Origin: Lytechinus pictus
Taxonomy: Eukaryota > Echinodermata > Echinoidea > Temnopleuroida > Toxopneustidae
Direction: 5' to 3'
Assembly: GCF_037042905.1 (NCBI RefSeq)
Contig: NC_087249.1
Location: 12,591,501 to 12,655,500, forward strand
DNA: 64,000 nt
A model generated the notes under the pieces. That model worked only from the letters and a program-made list of their open reading frames with translations, searched no databases and was not told the DNA's origin. Positions 34,661 to 46,960 of the stretch are shown piece by piece. The first letter of the stretch is position 1; each line of letters opens with the position of its first letter. Made by a program: the position numbers and the translations under genes.

Positions 34661-34894
34661 TCACTTTACACCTGCAGTCATGTCACTCAGAGTAAAACTG
34701 GAGTCTTCAACCCCCATCTGGTGTTCACCATCTTCCATGCATAAATCAGAGAGATTGTCTACCAGAGGCATGGATATGCCACCAATCTTCAAGTCTTCAT
34801 TGACAAGGGATGTCTGATGTAACTGGTCTTTGCCTGAAGTATGATCAACATAAGAACGGATTTGGCACCAAACTCTTCCATATACATCCTCCAT
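34661..34894 (-). CDS. Candidate small ORF, 77 residues
   Basis: ATG on the minus strand (aagATGG context) after an in-frame TAA; reads MEDVYGRVWCQIRSYVDHTS, then a mixed acidic stretch (NLSDLCMEDGEHQMGVEDS) and TGA. Balanced, non-repetitive composition is unusual for chance ORFs here. No family recognised; it may be a single exon or a transposon relic. Confidence 0.25.
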   Translation of the reverse strand: MEDVYGRVWCQIRSYVDHTSGKDQLHQTSLVNEDLKIGGISMPLVDNLSDLCMEDGEHQMGVEDSSFTLSDMTAGVK

Positions 34895-35640
34895 CTTGTG
34901 TTACTATTGTTCCTCGTATTCATGATGGAGAAAGTTTACAGGGATGTGCTCATGACACTAGTCATTGTCGGTGTCTGGTGTTAGCCCTATTTTAATTGGG
35001 CATTTTCAGATCACGCTTTTCTGATATAGAGTGTAGATGATGTTTGATGTTACATATTCAGCTATGTGGAATATTACTCCAATGAATGTCTATAATATGT
35101 GTAAGCCTTAGTTAATGGGGGGGGGGGGGAGGGTACATCTAATGTAATGACTTTTGTGTAGCTCCAAGGGGCAGGTCCAAGCTATTATTTCTTTGCTGAT
35201 ACTATAGTATAAATTTATCTTGATGAAGTTTGTATTTGTGTTAATATTGTGCTGACTATTCTGCAAAAGTGGATCCAAAGGTTTTCCAGAGTTTTTCCCT
35301 TATGAGTTTTATCTCTGGTTTTTTACCCTGGATATACTTGTCGTAGAACTAGTCGGGGGGGGGGGAGGGGTAAAGGGGATGGGGGAGGGGTGTTTTAGGG
35401 TAAATAAGTCAAAATTGCAAATGGATTTGCAACGACATCACCAACTATGAAGTCTTGCTCATCTTTTGAGAACAAATTTTGTATGCCTGGATATGTGGGT
35501 CAAAAAAAATTTTTTTTCATTTTGTATTAAGGCATGCAAGATGCAAAATTGGTCAAAAGCATGATTTTTTTATATAAAAATCTAATGCAAGTCCTGTTTC
35601 TTGACAAAATATATCAATGTAAATCAACCAATTTTATGTG
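34895..35640. other. Gene-less stretch with G-runs
   Basis: G-runs at 35119-35129 and 35355-35364; otherwise nothing recognised. Confidence 0.4.
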
Positions 35641-36109
35641 AAAAAACACCTCAAAACAAGTCGAAAAAAAAGTCCAAGGTCGCAAAGGTCATTATGTACA
35701 TATATACATTCAAATATCCAATTTTCGAGATAATTGAAATACTGTATTCGAGATCAACTGTGAATTTTAGTTGATAATGTACCTTTATTTGAAAGGCAAT
35801 GATCTTACTAGATTTTGGGGTCTGGAGGTCAAAGTTCACAGAGGTCACGGTATACCTTAAAGTATCTTTTTCTCACGATAACATACATTTTTAAGTATTT
35901 CACTTTAAACTTTACTCAAGTACATGTATGCATATGGAAGTCGAAAAACAAAGGTCACATAGGTCATTATAAACAGTAATATCTTGTTCTTGCAATAACC
36001 ATAATTGTTGAGGTCTTGAGAACAAAGTATGTGTATCATTTTATACATTGTTCTTGATTTCCAACAAACTCTTTGAGAGAAAATTGCCATTTAAAGACTC
36101 ATGTATATA

Positions 36110-37190
36110 CAGTCAGTCCGCAAGCCCTGAAAAAGTAGCTTCTTTTATCCAAGTGATATTCATGACAAGAGGGTTTTTGCATAGTGAATGAGCTTGGTGC
36201 GAACCAAAACACCTCTTTTTATTCGGCCATTGCTGCTCTAAATATTGACCAAATTTCATGTTTTTGGTATCTTTGTAAAGATGAAGAATCATTCTTTTAG
36301 GTCATGTGTTTGGATTTTTAAAAGAATGTTGTAATATAGAAAAAACTTTTGATCTAAAACATGAAACAAAATTTTTTTTTTCATGCAACAAAAGTTGTTG
36401 TTTTCACACTTAATTTCTGTTTGGGCACAAATGATTTTTAAATCATGATAAAGCTGAAGATCTAAGCTTTAATATGATATAATTTTTATAAGAAGATGTA
36501 TTTTAGATGGGTCAGCAGCCAGCTTTTCATAGGCCAAGTACATTTTGCAGCTCAAAAACAAGAATACTGCGCTCTGATTGGTCATACAGACCACACACCC
36601 ACCCAAATTCCAATGTTCCCCACACTGGGCCTCTGCAAGGTCACACTCACCATGTGGTAATCTCTTCAAATTACCCGCGCCTGTTTGTTTTGAAAACAGT
36701 ATTCAGCCAATCAGAACTCTGGATTTTATGTTACTCAGAAATTTCAGAAATCTCGTCTTGCATCTTGATGGAAATAACTGGCTGCTGACCCATCTAAAAG
36801 ATGCCACATATCAAGAGTGACATTGTAAGAAAGTATAGAGTTTGAGCTTTCTGATATAAATAATGTTGGTGCCTAAAACACAAAATGTTGCACAATTTGC
36901 AAGTGAAAACAGAGGAAGAAAATTCTGTTTGATGCATCTTTTCAGGTAAAAAAATCACTTATTTATCAAAATATTTCATTCAAAAGAAATGACCAATATA
37001 AAAGGGTAACATTTACTCTTGCCCATGGTACAAAAATAATCAATATTACTTAAGGAGAAAGTGGTTAAATTCTTTGAGAAAGAAAGTCTCACAATTCACG
37101 AGATTTTGCAGGGACATGAATTCAGCCACGAGAGGACTTGGATAAATCTTGCTCATTTGCTCATTAACACAGGGGCTTGCGGACTGACTG
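36110..37190. mobile_element. Tc1/mariner-type non-autonomous element
   Basis: CAGTCAGTCCGCAAGCCC at the left and GGGCTTGCGGACTGACTG at the right, with TA on both sides (part of tata). The CAGT start and TA target fit Tc1/mariner. 1081 bp, no transposase. A second palindrome (36501-36799) is nested inside. Confidence 0.75.
36501..36799. mobile_element. Nested palindromic MITE with CCAAT boxes
   Basis: TTTTAGATGGGTCAGCAGCC at the left, exactly inverted at the right (ggctgctgacccatctaaaa). Contains ctgattggtc and cagccaatcaga, inverted with respect to each other. Confidence 0.75.
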
Positions 37191-37280
37191 TATAACTATG
37201 AGAGGATGATCTTTATCAGATTTTAGGGTCACAATGTCAGGGGTCAAAGGTCACAGAGGTCATTAATTCAAAATATAAGT

Positions 37281-39961
37281 TGGGCGTGTAATATGTATGT
37301 ATTCATCTTCATCTGGCAATAGCAGAGGCATAAATTTTGACTGTCCCGTCGAAAACCCCTTTTGTTTCTATCAAATTTTTGCATAGTCCCACTAATATAC
37401 ATTTATGGTTCCAATCATGTGTTCCAGTCCAGGGTGTTATTTTTATTTTCTTAATGGAGTATATAGTGTTTGAAAAGTGCTTTTATAAATATCAGATAAA
37501 TTCAAATTAATGCAAAGTTTGTGAAAGTAGCAAAACAATTCTGAGAAGTGTTTCACAAATAGTTACCTGTAAGTGTTAATATGCACATGATGATTTGGAG
37601 TCTCATTGATTGATACATGTATGCAGTAGAGTGTATCCTTTGATTCTGATCGGACCAATATTGTGAGCTGTTATTTTCCATATACAAGTGGAAATTCAAA
37701 AGCAATTGTTGTTCACATTTAAATCTTTGTGAAACACCTCTTTGATTTGTCTCTTACATCACATTTTAGGGATAGTGATATTCCATTTACCCGTAATTCA
37801 AAAAACTAAATCTGTTTTGGTTCGTTACTTTTCATGTAAACATTCATTGAATTTACTTTTGAAAAATGGAATTCACATATTTGCTGTTTACATTTCTATA
37901 ACAAAATGGAATTTCCATTTCAGATCAAGTTTTAAACAGAGTTACAGGTTTCCAGAAATAGAAAATGCAATTTTTTAAAAACTGAAAATCGCTGTCCCTA
38001 ATGTCATGTCTGATAGCTTGGACCTGCCCTATATATGTATCACATATACGATTGTCTGTACTATATACTTGCTTTTGTATTCACAATCTCATTTTTCTCT
38101 CTTGAAAATAAAATGTAAGACCGGCAGCCAAGGAGATTCGTTCAAGTGGGAGGACCAGAGCAATTGACCTCATTGATTGATGGTGGTAGGCCCTGAACCT
38201 CACAAACATGGCTTCCGGTTTGGTTTGAGCTGGGATCTTCCTGACGGAATCACACAATTAGTGACGTCACTACCAAGAGATCTAATTTTCAGTGTGCAGA
38301 GAAGGGCGCTGGACACTGTTGTGCATGGTATACAGCTTCCATAATGTAAGTGCTTTATTTCTGATTTCAATGACATTTTGTGTAGCCTAGAGTATGTGAG
38401 ACAATGCAATCGATTTTCCAGCAATTAGTACTGAGGGCAATAATTGGTTTGGAAATATTGGGCAGCAATTTTACCCATTTGGGGCTTTTTATCCATGTTT
38501 TGCCACAATTGCATTTTTTAAATTCATGACATTCAATTTAATCTTTGGAATGATATCCTTTTCATGAAAATCTATCACAACTTTAACATTTCCAAAGGAA
38601 ATTTTGAAAAATTTGAAGGGGTTTAAAAAAACTCTTCTACAATACAATACTTGCATTATCTGTTGATCCATTGATTGCCGTCTTTCTTTATATACCTTTC
38701 TGTACTATCTGCTCTAGCTGCTGCTCTAAATTCATCTTCGTTTCACACTGTTGAAACAGTTTATCTGCCATGACTGATATGATAATGTGCTAGTAAGACA
38801 ACAAATTAATTGAAAGGGAAATTTAAATATATTTACAGACTTTGATCTCATTTCAAATAATTAATTGCAGAGCCATGATAGAGCAGTGAGAATATTTTGC
38901 AATAAATATATTCCTTATTTCTGTACATATTAATTTTTCGGACAGATTAATTTGTGTTACTTTTTAAAAAGTGTTTGGTCCTATTCCCTTTTCACCATGA
39001 ACCTACATGTTTGGGAAAATGCTGAGTGTGTATCCATCATGTAAACACATAATGCGAGAGATTTAGCCAGACCTGTGTTGGATGACAATGATATTGTGAT
39101 GAAGGTGGCTTCTCAATATTGGTTAGTCTGCCAAAAACTAAAAAAAAACTATTAAAAAAAGGCCTTTTATCCTCAACTATGGATAAAAAGTTTAACCCAT
39201 TTTTATGAGGATTGTGTGCTTCAATGTTTTTTCCACAATGTGTAAAGAAAAAAATATTCCTTCAATCACTGCAATACAAGTTAGTATGGAATCTAGTTGT
39301 AGAAGTGCAAAGTCAAATTTTGATTTCCATCTTTTCAGCAAGTGCTATTTGCTTGTCCACTGTGGTGTCCCTATTTGACTTTATTGATGTTTTGTATTGT
39401 ACCTTTTGCATGTTTGTCAAATTGTTTGACGGAGCAGTTTAGCCTAGATGGCTTTTGGGCTTGGTGGCAGTGATCAAGGTCGATCAAGAACCAGTTTGCA
39501 CTCCAAAGAAGAGAAGAGATGAACTGTTGATGTATGTTGGAAGAGAGCGCTGCTTACTTCTGGAGTAATGTTTCAATTGCATGCAACATTTTGTATTTGG
39601 TGTTTGAAAATATGGCAATGTTGTGATAATGCTCAGGTACTCTCTGACGAAGAGGGATAGTTTTCTTTTCAACACAGCTGTTGGTATCCAGTGGTCTTCA
39701 AAAAATCATGCAAGTTGTTAGACATTTTAAATGGTGATATCTTATGAAGGGTCTATGCCTTTGATTGTTTTTAACTAATACAAGTATGTGGTGTGTTACA
39801 GGTGGGTCTGAATGAAAGTGATCATTGTATCATTTGGAAGACATTACAGCACTCTGATCTGCATGTCTCTTGCTATCAAAGCTTATTACCATCTGGAATT
39901 CATCCACGTTTCAGTCTGTGGGTGGGGCAGTGATCCCCAAAGATTGTCAACCTTCTGAATT
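37281..39961. other. Gene-less stretch
   Basis: No confident exon. A TGACGTCA at 38262-38269 lies in a block (tgacggaatcacacaatta) that recurs inverted near 43558-43594. Otherwise AT-rich with no recognised structure. Confidence 0.4.
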
Positions 39962-40234
39962 CTACTTTTTCAATTCTTTCCATGTATATTCAATCGTTGC
40001 ATTGCCTGGTAGTTTTTCCTCGATACATATAAAGTCATTTCCTGTGTGAATGAGAATTTCATTTAGGTTTGCTGTATTCAGGAAGGCATGTGATGGAACT
40101 TGGCCTATCTTGATTTGGTTGACCAGGTCATCTTTCAGATCACATCTCTCTCCTGTGCATTGAAAACTTTGTCCGGTCCAAACCAGAGCTGCTTTTCGGA
40201 CATACCTGAAATATTGGTTCAAGTCAGGCTTTAC
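39962..40234 (-). CDS. Candidate terminal coding exon, ~90 residues
   Basis: On the minus strand after acceptor cacagtag the frame reads VKPDLNQYFRYVRKAALVWT, GQSFQCTGERCDLKDDLVNQ, IKIGQVPSHAFLNTANLNEI and LIHTGNDFICIEEKLPGNAT, then IEYTWKELKK and TAG. The composition is strongly protein-like and non-repetitive. No partner exon found: the hAT element at 40263 sits 28 bp upstream of the exon, so upstream exons would lie beyond 41.9 kb. Family not recognised. Confidence 0.4.
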   Translation of the reverse strand, partial: VKPDLNQYFRYVRKAALVWTGQSFQCTGERCDLKDDLVNQIKIGQVPSHAFLNTANLNEILIHTGNDFICIEEKLPGNATIEYTWKELKK

Positions 40235-40262
40235 CTACTGTGGCATGGCCTACGGGAAGGAG

Positions 40263-41899
40263 CAGGGTTGGCACGTTTTAAACAGTGTGTTTTAAAACAT
40301 GTTTTAAAACGCGTTTTAAAACACCCATTTTTTTTACAAAAAAAACGTGTTTTAAAACACCGCATAGACTTGTGTGTTATAAATTTGCATGGATGTGATT
40401 TTAGATGAATGTTTTTTTTCATACTTTTTTTTCTGAAGTGGTGTACTATTTTATTCTAACTAAATAAAACTCTTTCTCAACACCACTCTTTCTCCTCTTT
40501 CTCTTCCCCCCTTTATTCTCCCCTTCTCCATTGCTTTGTCATGTTCCTTTCCTACCTGTTCAATTATGTACATCAATCCATATTAAGAATATTCTCATTT
40601 CAACAAAAATATCTGAGTGTTGTGCTCACTTTTTGGACAGGGAAAGAAACACTACTTAAAATAAGCTCAAATACAAACTTGAATGAAATGGAAGTGTTGC
40701 ACAAGCATAATAATATTTTAGAAACCACCGCCTTCCTGCATAAGGGCCATTAGTGCGACTGCGCATCGCCTTCCCACACGAAGGCCGTTAGCGCGCACTG
40801 TTAACTGCACGCTAACAGCCTTTCTGCAGGAAGGCGACATGCAGTGTGCACTAACGACCTTTGTGCGGGAAGGCGACGCGCAAGCGCAAAGCGCGCTAAC
40901 GGCCTTTGTGCGGGAAGGCAAAAATTAATAGACTGTAAAACTGACATCGTACTCTTAAGGTACACATGAAAGCAGGTGAAACTTTGCGCTTGGCAAAGAT
41001 GAAGAAAAGTACTTTAAACAGTATAAGATAATCAGCTAGCAAACCTTAACCATAACAATCCCAGGGGACCTTAATGGCCCCCTCAAAAATTTATATGATA
41101 AATCTATAAACATGACAGTCACGTCATATCATTCAACAAAAGACTATTTTGGGATGCATGCATGAGTATGCATTTATGATATTACACAACAAGTGCACCT
41201 CAGACCGCAAATTGCTCAAAAACGTGATTTATTATATCATTATTTGTACTTTTTTAAAATTAAAATTATTGCCAATAATTTCTGTTTAAAAAAAAAAAAA
41301 AAAGTAAAAAAAACTTTTTATACTAATTTTTTTTCTTATATGCATTTGATCTCAATTTCTCAATGAAAAAATAAGCAGTTCAAGGGCTAGATTTAACTAA
41401 AATTGGCATAATTGATTCAAATGAAATAAAGAATTTCTTGATTTAATGAAATTGAGCTTTGAAACCCAATAGATTGCAGTATGTCATTTTCGTCCACTGT
41501 GCAATTTCTTCTCGCCCCCCCTCCCCTTGATTGACAAGGCTCAAAATGCCCCGGGACTACATGTATATGTACATGTATGAGGAATAAACTTATAAAATAG
41601 CAATCTTAGTGGGGTTTTTTGGGGCATTCAATTTTCATGATTTAGTAATTTTTGGGGGAAATATTAACTTTTCTGTTGGAAATTCAGTGACAAAAATTGT
41701 AGTCTTCTCTTTTCTTACTCCAAAAATGTATTTAAAACATCAAGAGCTTAAATCAGACTGTATAGTTTAATTGATTTACGGAAAATTGCATCATTCGTTG
41801 GAAAAAAAAACGTTTAAAAACGATTTAAAACGTTTTAAAACAATAAAAAACGTTTTATTTGTTTTTTTTTAATAAAAAACGTTTTTTATTACAACCCTG
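40263..41899. mobile_element. Non-autonomous hAT element, 8 bp target duplication
   Basis: CAGGGTTGGCACGTTTTAAA at the left and CGTTTTTTATTACAACCCTG at the right, flanked by GGAAGGAG (40255-40262 and 41900-41907). CAGGGTTG ends and an 8 bp duplication are hAT hallmarks. Both subtermini carry repeated (c)gttttaaaac palindromes. The interior holds the GC-rich minisatellite at 40728-40925. No transposase ORF. Confidence 0.88.
40728..40925. repeat. Minisatellite with inverted units inside hAT element
   Basis: Units of about 40-46 bp containing gcgctaacggcctttgtgcg and ggaaggcgac, with the first units in the opposite orientation (cgccttcc...aaggccgttagcgcgc), so the array is itself a hairpin. Confidence 0.8.
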
Positions 41900-41909
41900 G
41901 GAAGGAGCC

Positions 41910-43115
41910 AGGGTAGGACGACTCTTCGAGACCTGAGAGTCCTGACCATGGTGATAAATGTAAGATGCTCGTTATTCCTTGAAGAGCCTCATCAGCATTG
42001 ACAGTTGGTGCCATCTCGCTCAAGAGGTCGGAACGAATGATTCTTCAAGACTTTACTATGGTATGGTATTCAGTTAAAGAGTTTTGTTGTAGCTTGAATA
42101 GCCTCAGCAGGATTTTTTTTCCATGGAATTGTTATTGTGGCAGGGACGAAGGGGCACTTCTAGCCAATAAGTATGTTTGAAGATAAGGGGTGTATGAATT
42201 AGAGGACTCCTTCTAGTAGATTGTTACAACGGTTTCCAACATCCAGTCTGACATGTGTTTTAGAACTATTTGTTGCCGTCTGTGAAATTTGACATTTTTT
42301 TTATAGATGATTGTTACGGTTGTCATTGACCTTTTGCCTAAAGCATGGATTCCTTTCATCTAGTCTGGAACGAGCTGTTGAAAGTTTTATTTGGTGCTGC
42401 TTCTGAAATTCCAATAATTTTCTTTTGGCTGAAGAAATCCATTCGTGAAGGAGTTTTGGGAATTTTATTGGGTGCCGTCTCAGAAATTTGACATTGCACT
42501 TCACTTCTAGGGAACATGCATTGTATTGTGGTGATTGGTGGCGCATTGTGGGAAATTAAGTGCACTTCCTCAAGACGCTCCTATCTTGAGGGTTCGACCT
42601 GTTAGATCTAGATTCGCATATATCTTGTCATTCTGAATGCAATAGCTTTTTCTCTCAAAATTGTGTGGAAAGAAGTGATGGATGCATACGCAAAACAAAA
42701 AAATAGGTTCCTTTATGATGGTGAATAAAACAAACCTCCCCCCCCAAAAAAAAAAAAAATAGAAGAAACCATATTTCTTTGTTTTAACCAAAAATGCAGT
42801 GTTCATTGAAGTTCACTGAAACACAATTGTACATGTACAAAAAAAGGTGCATTTATTTGCAAATATTTCCCATTTGCTCAAGCTACTGCTTGTTTAAAAA
42901 CTAAAAGAAAAGCCCTCACCCCCCCAAAAAAAAAAGAGAAAGAAAAAAATGATGTAAAAAAAGACGATTAAATGATGTATTGTATTATTGATTAAAATTT
43001 AAAATATGAAAATTATTGATAATGATAATAATACTGTATTGTTAAATTATTTAGGACATTTTAATATCAGTCATGCTTTTAAATGTTGAAATAATGTGAA
43101 ATGAAGGATTGGCAG
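41910..43115. other. Gene-less stretch
   Basis: A faint ~120 bp repetition (ttattggtgctgcttctgaaatt / ttattgggtgccgtctcagaaattt, 42300-42500). No gene recognised. A C/A-run junction at 42730-42750. Confidence 0.4.
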
Positions 43116-43117
43116 AT

Positions 43118-43258
43118 TTGGGGAGCATTTCATGAGGGGATTTGTTAGTGATTATCACCAACTAATTTGCTATTGACCAATCAGATGCAGTGATTTACAA
43201 TAGCTTATAACATCTGTTTGTGAAAATCACCGACAGAAATCTTCATGAAACGCCCCCC
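43118..43258. mobile_element. GTTTCATGA-type MITE
   Basis: Left ggggagcatttcatgagggg, right cttcatgaaacgcccccc; inner ttggtgataatcac / gattatcaccaa-like blocks; central gaccaatcagatg. Same family style as 6050-6206. Confidence 0.6.
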
Positions 43259-43259
43259 C

Positions 43260-44250
43260 CCCCCCCCCTGAGATGGATAGTACAGGGAGGTATGGAGTGA
43301 GACCACAATTAGTGGATTAACAGGTAAACCTGTAGAAAGAGGGGAGGGGGCAGATTAAAGGAAATTAAGGTGGTTTTGTTCTCAGGTGAATAAAGAGACC
43401 ACAAAGGAAATTGACAGAATCATATGGTTAGAAAGGCTGCACAAAGGCTGCACAAAGTATCATTGAAATTGTAAATAAAGCACCTACATTATTGGTGTGG
43501 TATGTCATGCATGGCAGTGTCGAGCGCCCCGCCCTGTACACTTACAAAAAGGACGATTGGTAGTGATGTCATGTATTGTGTGATTCCGTCTCAGAGACCT
43601 CAGATCAGACTGGCGGCCATTTTGTGAGGGTTAGGGGTTTGCCACATCATATCAAGGTCATTTAATGCTCTGGTAACCTCTTTACTTAATGAATCTTCTT
43701 GGCTGCCGATCATTTTTTTTAATCAATTTTTTTTATAACTTATGTATTTTCAGACAAATAAATTCCTTGTAAAATGAAAATGCTTGTTTTCCCGTCATTC
43801 TTTATTTTTGCACCCATATATTGTGACCTGCCCCCCCCTTTTAATCCTTTATGATCTCTCCCCCCCCCCCTTTTTTTTTTACTGTAAGGTGACATTTGCT
43901 CCTGTGACAATTTCTCCTCCACCAATTTCTTTGAATTTGTATGGTTAGGCTTGTGATAGGCATCAATATGCTGCTTTTTTTTGGTAGGAGCAGGAGCAAC
44001 TATCACAGGAGCAAATCTGCCGTCCAATGACAAAAGGAAGCATGTTTTTATTCTCTATACTCGACGTGACAATAAATTTGAGCCACATGGCCCCCAATTT
44101 TTGAAATATTGACCTTCCAAAATAATAATTATATATATACGCTCTATATATTTCTGTATAAAACATATTTTGCTTAGTTTACTAAGAAACTTGCTCCACA
44201 GAGTTGCTTCCTTTTGCCATGGGACGGCAGAAATGTCACAAAACCTTTTT
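43260..44250. other. Gene-less stretch
   Basis: C-runs at 43252-43267 and 43860-43870; no exon recognised. Confidence 0.4.
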
Positions 44251-44266
44251 TTTCATGCCTGCCCCC

Positions 44267-44417
44267 CCCCCCATTGCATGAAAGTTACTATTATAGTGAC
44301 TTTGCCATCCACTGGTAACTACCATGGTAACCATGACAATCAGAATCAAGGATTTCAGGGAAGTTACCATTGGCTGACAAAGTTGCTGTAATAGTAATTT
44401 TTATGCAACGGGGCCCA
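44267..44417. mobile_element. GGGGCCC...TTGCATAAA-type MITE
   Basis: Left cccccccattgcatgaaagtt, right aatttttatgcaacggggccc; inner actattatagtgac / ctgtaatagtaa; contains caatcagaatcaaggat, as in 28110-28232. Confidence 0.7.
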
Positions 44418-44419
44418 AA

Positions 44420-45960
44420 AGCGACATTGTTCCTGAAACCTCAAGGTTTAAAGGTTTTTTTGGGGTACTGTACAATGTTTTGAAAATAACCGAAATTTAG
44501 GCCAATGTTTATCCTTTTTTTTTCATTAAAAAAAATTATATTCTAAGTTTGAGAAGCAAGGCTAAGAAATTTTTTTCATTTTATATTAAGATATTTTCGG
44601 GGTAGTGGCAAGTTTTCAGATGATTGACTTGCAAAAACTTGGTGAAATGCAAAACCTAGATATTTTCAGCTTTTATAGAGTACTTTCAAGAACAATGTCA
44701 TACTTTGGCCTGCAGCAGGTCATGTGTAATTGCCTCCCCTTTGAGATTTGCACATTATCCACAAAAGTCACTTATAAATTTCCACCAAGTTGGTGAGTTT
44801 TATTGTAGCCTTTGCAGATAATGTAAACCCTCACTTATCCATCCATCCCTTCCCTTCCATTTTTTTTTCTAAAATGTTGCAAAATAGATTGATGGTAAAA
44901 TTTTCCTCCTTTCTGGAGAATGTTATTTTTATATTTTAGCATCACTATTGCATCATTGTTTTTTTTTAGATGAGCTTTTTCAATATCTAGCCAAAGGAAT
45001 GTAAGCACGAATTTTTCCATAATCAAAGAGAAATATCAAAAGTATTGTTTATTCATTGTGGATAAGTCAATAGCAATGCATTTTGCAACACAATAGGTAC
45101 AATCTCATTTGAAAGAGGGGATGTTTTATGTTGTTCAATATTTACAGGAGTGAACTTCATAAAACGAAAATAATTTTGTTGAACAGCTTTCGATTTTGGT
45201 TAGACATAGTTTTGTTTGAACAATGTGCTAATGTATTGTCACACATTTGACTCGTGTGCTTGAATGATAATTTACAGTGCGTTGAGACACAATACATTAA
45301 AGTGCATCATGGCATTGACAAAGCAAGAATAACTATTACTTTAAATTGGCAATGATAAATGTTATGCATTTACACATCAATTGGATAAAGTTAAATTTTT
45401 AAATTGTTCGTAAATAAGCGATTTTGGAATTGAGAAAACTGGTAGTTTTTACCAATCTTTTGTCAAAGTTATTATAGGTTCAATAATGTAAACATGCACT
45501 TGATGAAGTTCACTCTATTTCCAAGGGTTGTGTGTACAGAGCATCACAAAAAAGGAAACCTGTTTTGGCGATAGATATATCATTCATTCCATATGTTGTG
45601 ACCATCAATATATATATATGTATTTACATCTGTGACCTAGCATTATTCTACTTAGTAGAATTTTTAAGCAAATAATGATACTGAATATAGTTTTTCCTTT
45701 TGAAATCATATTTTTCAAACTTTTAAGAATTATTTTTTGAATATTTTTCAAAATTTGAAAAAAAAAGGATTTTAGGCTTGAAATAGGAGAAATAGAAATA
45801 AAGAATTTTTTTTTTTTCAATTTCGGTCGGCAGCTCTGGACCTAGAGATATTATAACATATGAAAAAAAAATTGTCATAATGTCAATGAAAGATCATTGT
45901 TTGCCGATATTGAAAAAAAATACCCCCAATAAACTGAGAATCTCCGTTTCCCTTTCTTTG
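44420..45960. other. Gene-less AT-rich stretch
   Basis: Nothing recognised on either strand besides A/T runs and a TA microsatellite near 45609-45620. Confidence 0.4.
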
Positions 45961-46085
45961 GGATGCTCTGTACACATGTACATTACAGGGGATTTCAACA
46001 TTGGTTGCAGGACTGTTGCGAACATTGCTATTTTGTGTAACATTGTAACAAATGATCGCACAACCAAATGTGAAAGTACATTCAG

Positions 46086-46160
46086 AAGAGAGAAAGAAAG
46101 AGAAGGGGAGAGAAGAGGGGTGAGAGAGAGAGAGAAAGAGAGGTTGGAAGGGGGGGGGGG
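46086..46160 (+). repeat. (GA)n purine tract
   Basis: gagagaaagaaagagaagg-type purine run ending in a G-run at 46149-46159. Confidence 0.85.
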
Positions 46161-46399
46161 TTATAGGGGGACAAGTTTCTTATGAAACCGGGTACAAGAA
46201 TAAATACAAGTAGCCAAAATGAAGAGTATCAATATCTTTTACTGTCGAGGTGGATGTTTCGAAAAGCTCTTCGCAAAGTAATGCACGACTTTATTCATGA
46301 CCAGAACATAATATTAGGTACTATGTCAGCACTATGGCACAAGAAAGGAGCACCAGTTTGGCGTAAAGTCAGTCGAGACTTATGAACAGCTTTATAAAA

Positions 46400-46960
46400 C
46401 ACCCACCAGGCAAAATAAGGAATTATAAAATCTACCCTCATGTCATTAGCAGAGGAATTTACATTTTAGATTTTCTTGGTGTATTTTCGAAATAGACCTA
46501 CCACAATATAATCATACAATCATGATAGGACATAAAATAAGAAAGTTATGGCAATTCTGTTCAGTATGCAAATGAGTCAACTGATGACTCCACCAACTCA
46601 CGGTTTCTTTGTATTTTATCATCATGTGAATTCTGAAATATCTTCATATATTTTCCTTATTATGACGTAAAACCAGGTTTGATTTCTTCTTTTATGTGAT
46701 TGCCGTAGTTGCAATCTATTTTGATTCAACGAAGATGTTTTTGGGGTCGAATCTGCGGAAAATTGAAATAACCTGTTTCTTTAAAAAATACAATCATACA
46801 ATGCAATTGTTTTGTGAAAATAAGCAAAAAAATCATAATTTCATAACTTTCTTATTTTACATCTGATTCTTATAAAATTTTGATTTTGATTATTTGATGT
46901 TTTCCTAGCACTATTCAAACCCGCTTTTCTGTTGGGTGGACTTGCCCTTCAAAATACTAT
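46400..46960. mobile_element. Palindromic MITE-like element
   Basis: acataaaataagaaagttat near 46531 is inverted near 46849-46868 (ataactttcttattttacat). The outer blocks acccaccaggcaa and gggtggacttgccc may be termini. Boundaries uncertain. Confidence 0.45.

Larger units (their letters stand above)
35640..37280 (+). repeat. GGTCA-rich tandem array split by an insertion
   Basis: Units marked by gtcgaaaaa-caaaggtcacataggtcatta (35651, 35937) and ggtcaaagttcacagaggtca (35829, 37241). The element at 36110-37190 interrupts it. GGGTCAAAGGTCA (37241-37253) is a DR1-type half-site pair. Confidence 0.6.

Noticed and set aside
36507..36820. 93- and 80-codon frames on the plus strand
   Set aside because: They lie in a perfect-ended palindromic MITE; no protein-family resemblance.
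42301..42565. 81- and 69-codon minus-strand frames
   Set aside because: Overlapping frames through a faint ~120 bp repetition; no recognisable domain.
46182..46385. 67-codon frame (MKPGTRINTS)
   Set aside because: Bounded by tcttatgaaaccgggt and acttatgaacagctttataa, so probably MITE-derived.
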